Positions 1 through 7,579 of a DNA stretch of 64,000 nucleotides are shown here, piece by piece. The first letter of the stretch is position 1, and the number at the start of each line of letters is the position of its first letter. The position numbers and the translations under genes were made by a program. Source of the stretch: RGIG9115 sp045128915 (GTDB lineage: Bacteria; Bacillota; Clostridia; UBA1381). The stretch lies in contig JBGVIT010000009.1 of assembly GCA_045128915.1 (NCBI GenBank), forward strand, positions 1 to 64,000. Reading direction: 5' to 3'. The notes beneath the pieces are model-generated. The model searched no databases. It was given only the letters and a program-made list of their open reading frames with translations, and was not told where the DNA came from.

Positions 1-8
1 CCTCGGTG

Positions 9-32
9 AGTATAGGGACATATCCCTATACT
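9..32. repeat. Perfect inverted repeat, 10-bp arms
   Basis: Arms AGTATAGGGA and TCCCTATACT flank a 4-base CATA loop. No T-run follows on either side, so it does not look like an ordinary terminator. The rest of positions 1-115 shows no gene. It lies downstream of the leftward gene that ends at 116, so it may be a 3' processing or partial termination signal. Confidence 0.5.
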
Positions 33-115
33 GCATCTGAACCTTTATACACGCTTTTTTGCGTTCTTTTTATTAAATTTTCACTGTTTCTAAAGGTGTA
101 CTTTTAAGGAATTGG

Positions 116-919
116 TTATTGATAAATCATGACATTTATTAATCTAATATCTGCAATGTCAAATTTTACTGTATCATACGGGCCATAAACTGATAACTCT
201 GCTGTATTGCCCGGAGAAATATTTTCAATAACACGATTTTCTGAACCTATTTGTATATTATTTTTATCATAAAATCTAAACAATACTACAATATTTGACG
301 TTTGGTTAGTGTTGTTTTGCAAATAACCTGTTATATGTTTTCCAAAGATGCCGCTATCAGTTATTTTTAAATCATATGCATAATAGTTATTAAATGTATA
401 AGATTGAACTGCCTGAGCTTCATATTCTCCGGTTTTTTCAGCTAAAACGTCATCAGCCATTCCGCACAATGTAACTGTTCCGGTGGATGTATAGACATTG
501 TACATATCTGCGCTTCCCTCCCACGAGTCGCCAAGGTATGAAAAGCCAGCCATTACAAAATATGAGTTTTCCTCTTTGGTAGCATTAAATTTATCATAAG
601 TTTCTGAAAAACCTTGTTCTTTCGCATATTTCTTAACTGCATCTATTGCATCCTGCTCACTTGTAATTGCATCTGTTATCGCTGCTGGTGTTGGCTCAGA
701 TGTTGCAATAACATCTTCTGTAGGTGATGGTGTTACAGCAGAATTATCCGTTGAAACATCTGTATCAACAAAAGCACCTCCTACAATCCATACAACAAAG
801 CCTATCAAAACCAGCAAGAGAGCTTTTTTCTTTTTAGTCTTTTTTATAAATGAAACAACGAGCAGTATAATTCCAACTGTAAATAATATTAAGCCTAATC
901 CTATAAGTAAATCATCCAT
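116..919 (-). CDS. Membrane-anchored protein with FxLYD-like C-terminal domain
   Basis: A 267-residue protein with two N-terminal hydrophobic segments (about residues 4-24 and 33-49) separated by a Lys-rich turn. A Ser/Thr/Pro/Asp-rich spacer (about 52-90) follows. A middle domain (90-165) contains a single Cys. The C-terminal domain (about 185-267) has the pattern of FxLYD domains: GYLQNNTNQTSN, a VVLFRFYDKNN strand and an NISPGNTAEL turn. The outward domain would be extracellular. It is the last gene of the leftward operon starting at 3432, 26 bases after the small membrane ORF. Its function is unknown. FxLYD is a pattern-based assignment, and the link to the amidoligase genes upstream is by context only. 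Confidence 0.7.
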   Translation of the reverse strand: MDDLLIGLGLILFTVGIILLVVSFIKKTKKKKALLLVLIGFVVWIVGGAFVDTDVSTDNSAVTPSPTEDVIATSEPTPAAITDAITSEQDAIDAVKKYAKEQGFSETYDKFNATKEENSYFVMAGFSYLGDSWEGSADMYNVYTSTGTVTLCGMADDVLAEKTGEYEAQAVQSYTFNNYYAYDLKITDSGIFGKHITGYLQNNTNQTSNIVVLFRFYDKNNIQIGSENRVIENISPGNTAELSVYGPYDTVKFDIADIRLINVMIYQ

Positions 920-945
920 AATTCAATCCTCCTTCGCTGTCTTTT

Positions 946-1059
946 TTATAATTCACCAAATAAGCGAGCAAACCATTCAGCACCTAGTGCATTGTATGTA
1001 ATAATTCCAATTATAACAAGAATGATTATAGTAATAATAATTTTTTTCTTTGATTTCAT
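946..1059 (-). CDS. Small single-pass membrane peptide (37 aa)
   Basis: A 37-codon ORF starting MKSKKK, followed by about 18 hydrophobic residues rich in Ile/Val and ending in GEL. Its ATG overlaps the TGA of the upstream Mor-like gene as ATGA (1056-1059). A GAGG ribosome site sits 7 bases before the start. Positive residues before and a short acidic tail after the helix suggest the N terminus is cytoplasmic. The overlap, the ribosome site and its place in a tight operon support a real gene, although it is short enough to be missed by gene finders. Its function is unknown. Confidence 0.6.
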   Translation of the reverse strand: MKSKKKIIITIIILVIIGIITYNALGAEWFARLFGEL

Positions 1060-1319
1060 TTTGTTTCCTCTTTTCGTAGTAATTCTTTTATCCAGCGTTC
1101 TGAATAACCGTAGGTTCTTGCTAATTTTTTAGCATTTGTTCCGTCATATTGCTTTTTAACCATTTCGCTTACACAATCAGGTTTGAAAAGCTTTATTGGG
1201 AAGGTAATTTGCTGTCCTTTGTAGTAAGTATAAAGTATCATAGTATTATCATAGCCTATGAGGTCAACCATTTCCTTATATACTTCATTCAGGGCATTAA
1301 TTTCTTCTACACCAATCAC
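1056..1319 (-). CDS. Mor-type transcription activator-like protein
   Basis: An 87-residue protein in the style of the Mor/DUF families found in phages and integrative elements. A helical N-terminal part contains YEMVDLIGYDNTM-like spacing, a central GQQITFPIKLF segment resembles the YGG..YIPK strand of Mor proteins, and a C-terminal helix-turn-helix (NAKKLARTYGYSERWIKELLR) ends it. I chose the GTG at 1319, because GGAGG lies 5 bases before it. An upstream in-frame ATG at 1379 has no comparable site. It is followed by the 37-residue ORF in an ATGA overlap. It probably regulates this element or operon, but the target is not visible. Family assignment is by motif pattern only. Confidence 0.65.
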   Translation of the reverse strand: MIGVEEINALNEVYKEMVDLIGYDNTMILYTYYKGQQITFPIKLFKPDCVSEMVKKQYDGTNAKKLARTYGYSERWIKELLRKEETK

Positions 1320-1411
1320 AATCACCTCCAATACTGTTTTGACAATTATATACATTTTTCTATGTATTGTAAAATACATTATTCAATGTATTATTCCTTA
1401 TATAATTCCAA

Positions 1412-2320
1412 TCACTCCATACAATACAAATATTCTTCTACTTCTTCCGGGGTAAATCCATTTTGTAACAGACTATCAATCTCATCCGTTGAATAACCAT
1501 GATAAGCTGCAACAGATTTCAAATCATCAACATAATCGTTGTTCAATGTATTGTAATCCCACCATTGGCAACGCGGGAAGATGCTGTAATCCGTGTAATC
1601 GAACTTATCTGATATTATAGAACCATCAGACAATATATTTAAAATATCACCTGTGTTTATTTCTATTTCCTCAAATGCTCCTGTTTTTATTTCGTCAAAA
1701 AGATTGGTTTCAACCAAGGCTCTATACAGGATTTTATCAGTCGAAGCATAAACATACAGTTTATACTTTGGAATATGTACCAAAAACAAAGGACTATCAC
1801 CCCTGACAAGCCATAAGGTATTATCTGAATCGAGAATTGAAAATGCAAAACTGCCTTCCACATTTTCAGCCATAAATTTTATGCTTTCACTATTAAGTGT
1901 CTTTTTCTTTTCTATAACCTGCACAGCAACAAAGCTGTCCGTTTCAATCTTTGTATTTGGCAAATGCAGCTTTTTTCGCAGTTCAATATCATTAGTTAAA
2001 ACCCCATTGTGTGCAAGTGCAAAGTTCGCATTTTTGCACCGTCCCGAAAACGGATGATTGTTATAGTTTTTATTCTTATTGCCTTGTGTTGAATGTCTTG
2101 TATGTCCCATGACGGAAACAGTATCATCAGGATGCTTAAAATCAACCTGAAAAGCTGACTTTGGTTCTTTATGAATAACAAGCCTGCCTTTATGATTATA
2201 GGCAATTCCTGTTGCATCTGTACCTCTTGCCGTTGCTTCTTCAGCAAGAGCATTTGTTAAACGGCTAATATTATGTATAGGCGTACCACTGTAATTATAA
2301 AATCCAAACAAGCAACACAT
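1412..2320 (-). CDS. Class II glutamine amidotransferase
   Basis: A 302-residue protein starting MCCLFGFYN. The N-terminal Cys at position 2 is the expected Ntn nucleophile after Met removal. Family motifs are visible: MGHTRHSTQG, LAHNGVLTND, TDSFVAVQVI and EGSFAFSIL, as in PurF/GlmS glutaminase domains. There is no phosphoribosyltransferase or sugar isomerase domain, so it is a stand-alone ammonia donor. The C-terminal 40 residues form a short helical tail. It starts inside the stop codon of the amidoligase gene (TAATG, 1-base overlap), implying coupled translation and a joint reaction: glutamine hydrolysis here would feed amide nitrogen to, or remove it from, the partner's product. Stand-alone class II amidotransferases beside amidoligases are known from comparative genomics (Iyer and colleagues). 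The substrate is unknown. Confidence 0.85.
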   Translation of the reverse strand: MCCLFGFYNYSGTPIHNISRLTNALAEEATARGTDATGIAYNHKGRLVIHKEPKSAFQVDFKHPDDTVSVMGHTRHSTQGNKNKNYNNHPFSGRCKNANFALAHNGVLTNDIELRKKLHLPNTKIETDSFVAVQVIEKKKTLNSESIKFMAENVEGSFAFSILDSDNTLWLVRGDSPLFLVHIPKYKLYVYASTDKILYRALVETNLFDEIKTGAFEEIEINTGDILNILSDGSIISDKFDYTDYSIFPRCQWWDYNTLNNDYVDDLKSVAAYHGYSTDEIDSLLQNGFTPEEVEEYLYCME

Positions 2321-3432
2321 TACATATCCTCCTCTCGTTCAACAGATTCGTTTATGTACAAGCGTTTAAATTTTAGGTATTCAATCAGCTCAGCCTTTTT
2401 AGGTAAAATTCTTGAAACAAAATCAGACCAAGACATATCCTCCATTTGCTTGTCCGTCAAATAAATTGCATGATAACATATTTCATCAACTAACTGTAAG
2501 GTTGCAATAAAAGTTTTATAGCAGAGTGTTCCACGAAACAGACGAAACTCAATGGTGTCACAATTCTCAAGATTTACTGCTACATATCTGCCCATACATT
2601 TATCTTTTGCCTTTTTATAGGTTTCTTCTGTTGTATTTGAGATAGTTGCATATTTAGCTGCCCATCTGTTAAGATTTTCAGGTGTTCGCCTTGAAAACTT
2701 AACAAGCTCATTCCAATGCTTTTCGACAAAGAATATTAATCTACCAATAGCCTTTTCTTGATGCTCATATTTTTTGCCGAAGGCGGAACGGGAGCAATGA
2801 ATATGCAAACCGCAGGTTGATGTGTTGTGAGAGCGATAATCCATTTCAACCGCCTTTTCAAACACCTTATTCCAATTCATATTGTTTATGTGGTACTCAA
2901 GGCTCATTGGATGGGACACCATCTCAAATCCGTCGTTTATAGAGCCATCATGCTTACAATAAATTCTCTCGGTATTTTCATTTGCAATATCAAGTAATGC
3001 CTGAGCATTACAGGCATCTTCCCCGCCTTTGTCTATCTCCAATTCAACACCATAAAATAAATTACCCGAACCGTAGAACAACGGTTCGGGCTTATAACTA
3101 TAATTTTTTATTGAATTTTCATTTATCTTTTCAAAGCAATCTCTGCAATATGGATAATCCTCACCATCCTCATACAGAGCATCGTCATTGTGTATGAGCC
3201 TACCACATTCCTCACATGTGGTATAACTATACTCATAACAATGAGGGCAAAGAGTATAGTTTGAATCTCCCTCTGCATTATCTCGCCAAATTGTTTCTCC
3301 GCAGTTATCACAAGTCGTTGTTCGTTCATCAAAACAATGCTCACACATTACTTGACCTTCAAAGCTTTTTGATGTTTCCTCTGTTAGTACTTTTCCACAT
3401 ACAGAGCATACTAATGTTTCCTTTGTTTTCAT
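2320..3432 (-). CDS. Zinc-ribbon amidoligase (Amidoligase_2 type)
   Basis: A 370-residue protein. The first 100 residues carry six CxxC pairs (9/12, 30/33, 41/44, 62/65, 73/76, 96/99), enough for three treble-clef or LIM-like zinc ribbons. From about 115 it has the amidoligase core: FYGVELEID with two acidic residues, HDGSINDGFEMVSHPMS, TCGLHIHCSR and CDTIEFRLFRGTL. Family knowledge puts these in the COOH-NH2 ligase/glutamine-synthetase-like fold, which joins a carboxylate to an amine using ATP. The zinc ribbons may bind a protein or nucleic-acid partner (inference). It is first in the leftward operon and overlaps the amidotransferase gene. A GTGAGG ribosome site precedes ATG 3432. Confidence 0.82.
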   Translation of the reverse strand: MKTKETLVCSVCGKVLTEETSKSFEGQVMCEHCFDERTTTCDNCGETIWRDNAEGDSNYTLCPHCYEYSYTTCEECGRLIHNDDALYEDGEDYPYCRDCFEKINENSIKNYSYKPEPLFYGSGNLFYGVELEIDKGGEDACNAQALLDIANENTERIYCKHDGSINDGFEMVSHPMSLEYHINNMNWNKVFEKAVEMDYRSHNTSTCGLHIHCSRSAFGKKYEHQEKAIGRLIFFVEKHWNELVKFSRRTPENLNRWAAKYATISNTTEETYKKAKDKCMGRYVAVNLENCDTIEFRLFRGTLCYKTFIATLQLVDEICYHAIYLTDKQMEDMSWSDFVSRILPKKAELIEYLKFKRLYINESVEREEDM

Positions 3433-4004
3433 TAAAAATCCTCACTTTCATTTTTCTATAAACCGTAGCCTTACGGAATATGCATATAGCATATCATGAG
3501 TATAATATGTACCTAATAATTATGACTATAGCAAATAAAATGAAAAACTCTAAATTATTGTAAGTTAAATTAACAAATGTATTATTCGACAACTAATTAT
3601 ATATACAAAAACTATTATCACTCTACTATTAAACTTATTATTTACATGCGAAAATAGTAAATTTAATTATGAAAATGGTATTGAGAGTGCCAAAATTCTT
3701 AAACTATAATTTATATCAATATCCACTTATTTACTACATTACTACTATTATGTCGAAAAGTATTGTAATTAATCATAATTTGTGATATTATAATATAAAA
3801 ACATAATCCTACTTATAAAGGTTTAAAAAACTTTTCAATGTAATACTTGTGGAATTATATGTTTTTTTGTTGATGTCTATAGATAAAGGAATTCTGTTTT
3901 TTCTTAATATTCGAATAAATTCTTGTTTTGTTTTTGCTGTAGATAATAAATAGAATAACTTTTGCGGCTTCATAAAACACTCCATTTAGAAAGGATGACT
4001 ATAA
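3433..4004. other. Divergent AT-rich intergenic region
   Basis: About 570 bases between the amidoligase operon and the rightward phosphoesterase-NACHT gene. It is strongly AT-rich and I see no ORF with a plausible ribosome site. A short inverted repeat (CCGTA AGGC TACGG read leftward, 3463-3476) lies in the 5' leader of the amidoligase gene. Promoters for both directions must lie here. TATAAT-like hexamers are frequent because of the base composition, so I do not assign specific ones. Confidence 0.6.
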
Positions 4005-7000
4005 TTGAAAAAAAACATCGGCATTTTACATCTTTCGGATTTGCATGCTTCTATAGGGTCTAAATCAAAAATTAAAAATTTAGTAGATTTACTAAAAGAT
4101 GATTTGGAACGCATACAGCTACAGTACAACACAAAAATCGATTTCGTGTGTATAAGTGGGGATTTAATAAATTCAGGTGACAAATCAGGTGAAGAACTTA
4201 ATATTGTTCTCAATGATATTATCGAACCCTTGATGAACAAACTCACCCTTGATAAAAACAATTTTTTCGTTGTGCCAGGTAATCACGAAATAAAGAAAGA
4301 TGCAATAGTGGATTATATCGAAAACGGATTAGCATCTATGCTAACAACTGAAACTGCTATTGAAGAATTTCTCTCTCGAGAAGATGGAGAAAGTTTACAA
4401 CGAATAAATTATTTTAATGATTTTTCATCACAATTTGGTGGTGCTCCTATAATAAATAAGAATATGTTAAAATCATATTCTCTCACGATTGAAAATATAA
4501 CCATTGGAATTGTTTGTATAAATTCTGCATGGAGATCCACAGGTGTAGGTCATAGTGAAAAAGGTAAAATGGTAGTAGGTCGTAAACTTATTATGGATGG
4601 TTTCGAATCTATTAATACGGCTGATGTAAAAATATGTATGATGCATCATCCTCTCGATTGGCTAGTCGAAGAGGATGAAATTGCTATACAAAAATGCATT
4701 AATCAATACGATCTCGTTCTAAATGGTCATATCCACGAAACAAGCACCAAGATATATACATCATATAATGGACAAACTTTATTTAACACTTGCGGTAAAT
4801 TTGATAACTCTAGCGACATATATAATGGATATAGTGTAATTTCTATTAATCCTTACACAAAGGAAAGCAACGTGATACTTCGTCAATATTTCGATCACCC
4901 CAGAAACTGTTTCGATAAAGCTATTGGTCTGTGTTCTGAGGGTATATTTACTGTAAATTTAGGAAAAAAAGATGACTCCTTAGCACTTGCCTATAAAATA
5001 TCACATTCAATATATCCAAAATTTCTTGAATATGCAAATAGTTTCTTTGTATCCAATTTATCCTCCGGAAAAACACTTAAAAGTTTTGAAGAATCTTTCA
5101 TCGTTCCGACTTTTAGTAAATATTCTGAGTATGAAAAAGAAACAACTCTTGTTGAAGAAAAAGAAAACATTTTAGATTCAGAAAAAGAAGAACCTGTTAC
5201 ACTCTCACACCTATGCAATAGCAAGACAAACTTTTTATTGATTGGAAAAAAAGAAACAGGAAAAACAACTATATTGCACTATATAATAAGATACTGTATT
5301 TCTCATTTCAACATACTCAATTCGGTCCCTATCCTAATAGATTGCAAAAAAATAGACTTATCTGGCAAAAATGTAATACCTCGTGCAGCATTACACTACA
5401 TAAATAATTTTTGTTCTGACGAAGATTCATTTTCACAAAATGATATTAACAAACTACTAGAAGCCGGGTTGTGTACAATTTTATTTGACAATTTTGACGC
5501 CATTAACCCAGGTAAATTGTTAAAAATAAACGATTTTTTAACTGAATTTAAAAACAATAAATTTATATTTTCCGAAACAGAGGCAACAGGTTCCATATCA
5601 TTACGCAAGACTACAGTTGTACCTATTTGCGAATACGAAGAATTATACATTTGTCCTTTAAGCAAAGGACAAATTCGTTCAGTTGCCAAACAGTATATGC
5701 AAGAAAACGAATTCAAAGAATATTTGTCGCTCTTAGATAAAGTGATGCTGTGTTTCAAGAAAACTACTTTGCCTAAAACGCCATTTATATTGTCAATAAT
5801 TTTGTCTTTGTGTAATAATTCTGATTTTACACCTATAAATGAAGCAGTTGTAATGGAACAATTCATGGAATCCCTTTTAGAAAAATCAGCTTTTAATGAA
5901 GCTGATTCGAGCAAATTTGACTTTAGAGCTAAAGAAGATTTCCTTATACATATCGTATCCTATATGAACAAGGAAAATAGATACTATTTAAGTGATGATG
6001 AGTTTGAAAACTTGGTTGCCAATTATCACTCTTATACAGGTTTTTCTACAAGTGAAACATATTTTGATAAATTGTTTTTTGAAAAAGGTGTATTAGTAAA
6101 ATATAATAATACGATATCATTCAGATACGCATGTATGGTAGAATATTACATAGCAAAAAAGGCTGCACAAGAACCTGATTTTCTTAATCATATTATAAGC
6201 GATAAAAATTATCTCAATTACTCTAATGAAATTACTTATTACACAGGTTTATATCGTAGAGATAATAATATTTTAAATATACTACATTCTGATTTATTAT
6301 ATTATTATAGTATATTTCAACACAAATTAGATGAAATGAAGGATTATAAAATTGGTTTAGATATTGCTCTTCCTAGTGATATGTTGAAAAATCAATTAAC
6401 CGAAACTAGGTTAAGTCAGGAAAAAAGCGATAAAATTAGCGATTCTATTAATACAACTGAAGAAGTATTCCCAGAAAATATTAATAAGAATAATAATTAT
6501 GATGACATAAATTCTTTCTCTAGAACATTACTAATTTATGGAAACTGTATAAAAAATTTAGAACTAATATCAAAAAAAGAAAAAGACGATGCATATCATG
6601 TTTATTTAACAGGTCTTTGCATAATGTTATTAATTATGAAAGATACTACGGAAAAAGACTGTGAAAATACACTCAATGAGATGAAGAAAGAACCTGAAAA
6701 TTATAGTGAGCAGGAAATAACTGAAACAAAAAATCTTTTCAATGATATTATAAGAATAACGCTTCCCATTTGGATTCAAAATGTTGCATTAGAAAACATA
6801 GGGACAATTAAGTTGCGCTCAATTCTTGAAGAAACAATAAAAAACAGTACAAAAGACAGCTTTGAAAAATTTTTTAGCGTTTTTATATATGCTGATTTAC
6901 GTTTGTCAGGTTTGCAAAAAGTATTATCAAAATATGTAAATGAAATTGAAAATAAATCTTTACTAAAAATTATATTTTTTAAATTGCTTTATTATTATGA

Positions 7001-7157
7001 ATTTAGGTATTTTAGTTCGTCACTTGATTCTTTCTTTGAAAATACTCTAGCTGATATAAACATTAAGCTTCAAAACACAACCAAACAATTAAAAAACTTT
7101 GTGGTAAATGAAATAAAATCTCACAGATCTATTAATTCGGAGACTGTTGAGCAGTAA
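4005..7157 (+). CDS. Calcineurin-like phosphoesterase fused to NACHT/STAND NTPase
   Basis: A 1050-residue predicted cytoplasmic protein. Residues 1-290 form a metallophosphoesterase with the complete metal set: SDLH (11-14), SGDLINS (51-57), GNHE (92-95), HH (214-215) and GHIHE (241-245). A linker rich in Glu/Lys (about 365-400) leads to a P-loop NTPase: Walker A GKKETGKTT (414-422) and Walker B TILFDNFD (491-498). Helical winged-helix-like and superhelical segments follow to the end. This is the STAND layout: effector, switch NTPase, sensor. The phosphoesterase would act on nucleotides, nucleic acid or phosphoproteins when the sensor is triggered (inference). I chose TTG 4005 because AGAAAGGA lies just before it; the ATG at 3995 is in another frame. 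It is transcribed alone, away from the amidoligase operon. Confidence 0.82.
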   Translation: MKKNIGILHLSDLHASIGSKSKIKNLVDLLKDDLERIQLQYNTKIDFVCISGDLINSGDKSGEELNIVLNDIIEPLMNKLTLDKNNFFVVPGNHEIKKDAIVDYIENGLASMLTTETAIEEFLSREDGESLQRINYFNDFSSQFGGAPIINKNMLKSYSLTIENITIGIVCINSAWRSTGVGHSEKGKMVVGRKLIMDGFESINTADVKICMMHHPLDWLVEEDEIAIQKCINQYDLVLNGHIHETSTKIYTSYNGQTLFNTCGKFDNSSDIYNGYSVISINPYTKESNVILRQYFDHPRNCFDKAIGLCSEGIFTVNLGKKDDSLALAYKISHSIYPKFLEYANSFFVSNLSSGKTLKSFEESFIVPTFSKYSEYEKETTLVEEKENILDSEKEEPVTLSHLCNSKTNFLLIGKKETGKTTILHYIIRYCISHFNILNSVPILIDCKKIDLSGKNVIPRAALHYINNFCSDEDSFSQNDINKLLEAGLCTILFDNFDAINPGKLLKINDFLTEFKNNKFIFSETEATGSISLRKTTVVPICEYEELYICPLSKGQIRSVAKQYMQENEFKEYLSLLDKVMLCFKKTTLPKTPFILSIILSLCNNSDFTPINEAVVMEQFMESLLEKSAFNEADSSKFDFRAKEDFLIHIVSYMNKENRYYLSDDEFENLVANYHSYTGFSTSETYFDKLFFEKGVLVKYNNTISFRYACMVEYYIAKKAAQEPDFLNHIISDKNYLNYSNEITYYTGLYRRDNNILNILHSDLLYYYSIFQHKLDEMKDYKIGLDIALPSDMLKNQLTETRLSQEKSDKISDSINTTEEVFPENINKNNNYDDINSFSRTLLIYGNCIKNLELISKKEKDDAYHVYLTGLCIMLLIMKDTTEKDCENTLNEMKKEPENYSEQEITETKNLFNDIIRITLPIWIQNVALENIGTIKLRSILEETIKNSTKDSFEKFFSVFIYADLRLSGLQKVLSKYVNEIENKSLLKIIFFKLLYYYEFRYFSSSLDSFFENTLADINIKLQNTTKQLKNFVVNEIKSHRSINSETVEQ

Positions 7158-7235
7158 ACAAAACTTACAAATCATAAACCAATACTTATTTTATTACAGA
7201 TATCCTAACGGGATCTAACTAGTTATTGCCCTAAA

Positions 7236-7300
7236 TAAACTTGATGGATAAGCTTCAGGCAAAGGCGTGCGAAAAGAATAAGTTTTTTATTCATAAATGA
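7236..7300 (+). repeat. Repeat C copy 1 (orphan C-terminal peptide tail)
   Basis: Reads in one frame to TGA 7298-7300 as a short peptide ending LQAKACEKNKFFIHK. Three other places in the window (38344, 40991, 43015) encode almost the same tail, always on the plus strand and always followed within 5-12 bases by a strong hairpin. An in-frame stop lies just upstream, so only the tail remains. It sits downstream of the phosphoesterase-NACHT gene but in no continuity with it. Confidence 0.65.
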
Positions 7301-7304
7301 GCAA

Positions 7305-7335
7305 TAAACATCCCCTGTATAGCAGGGGATGTTTA
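7305..7335 (+). terminator. Rho-independent terminator after repeat C1
   Basis: A 13-bp perfect stem (TAAACATCCCCTG with CAGGGGATGTTTA), 5-base loop, followed by TTTTG. It can end rightward transcription from the phosphoesterase-NACHT gene. In the other C copies the hairpin at this position has a different sequence (AAGGACTGTTTC type). Confidence 0.85.
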
Positions 7336-7406
7336 TTTTGTCACTTCAAAATTCAATCTTTCCTTTTCCTGATTCAGCTAAAATATTATTTCTTCTGATG
7401 AAAGCT

Positions 7407-7500
7407 TGCATAGCATTCCCGTATAATACCATACTTTGTATCATTTTTTTTGGGGGGGATATTATACGGGATGGGAATCATTGCTATGCATGGTTATGTA
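7407..7500 (+). ncRNA. Conserved long hairpin element E1 (candidate structured RNA or mobile-element end)
   Basis: Outer 9-bp stem (7407-7415 with 7482-7490), inner 11-bp stem CCCGTATAATA with TATTATACGGG (7418-7428, 7460-7470), a G-rich run in the apical loop, and an asymmetric right-hand bulge containing TGGGAATC. A second copy at 43111-43184 has the same plan with a compensatory C-G to T-A change in the outer stem. Both lie just beyond a C repeat and just past the 3' end of a leftward operon. The strand is uncertain; G-U pairs near the 3' end fit a plus-strand RNA better. Confidence 0.5.
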
Positions 7501-7579
7501 CTTATTACATACATACTAGACATATTATTTATTTCAATCATTTTTGAATATGATTATTTAATCAAGCTTGTATGTCTCA
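7501..7579. other. Intergenic gap between E1 and the isomerase-kinase gene
   Basis: AT-rich with no ORF or hairpin of note. Together with 7158-7235 it makes up the rest of the 420-base gap between the phosphoesterase-NACHT gene and the isomerase-kinase gene; repeat C1, its terminator and E1 occupy the middle. Confidence 0.5.

Noticed and set aside
80..100. ACTGTTTC near position 86 as another C-hairpin copy
   Set aside because: Only one 8-base arm is present, with no partner arm and no peptide tail; chance match.
5396..5914. 172-codon minus-strand frame inside the phosphoesterase-NACHT gene
   Set aside because: Antisense to conserved coding sequence, no ribosome site, no recognisable domain.
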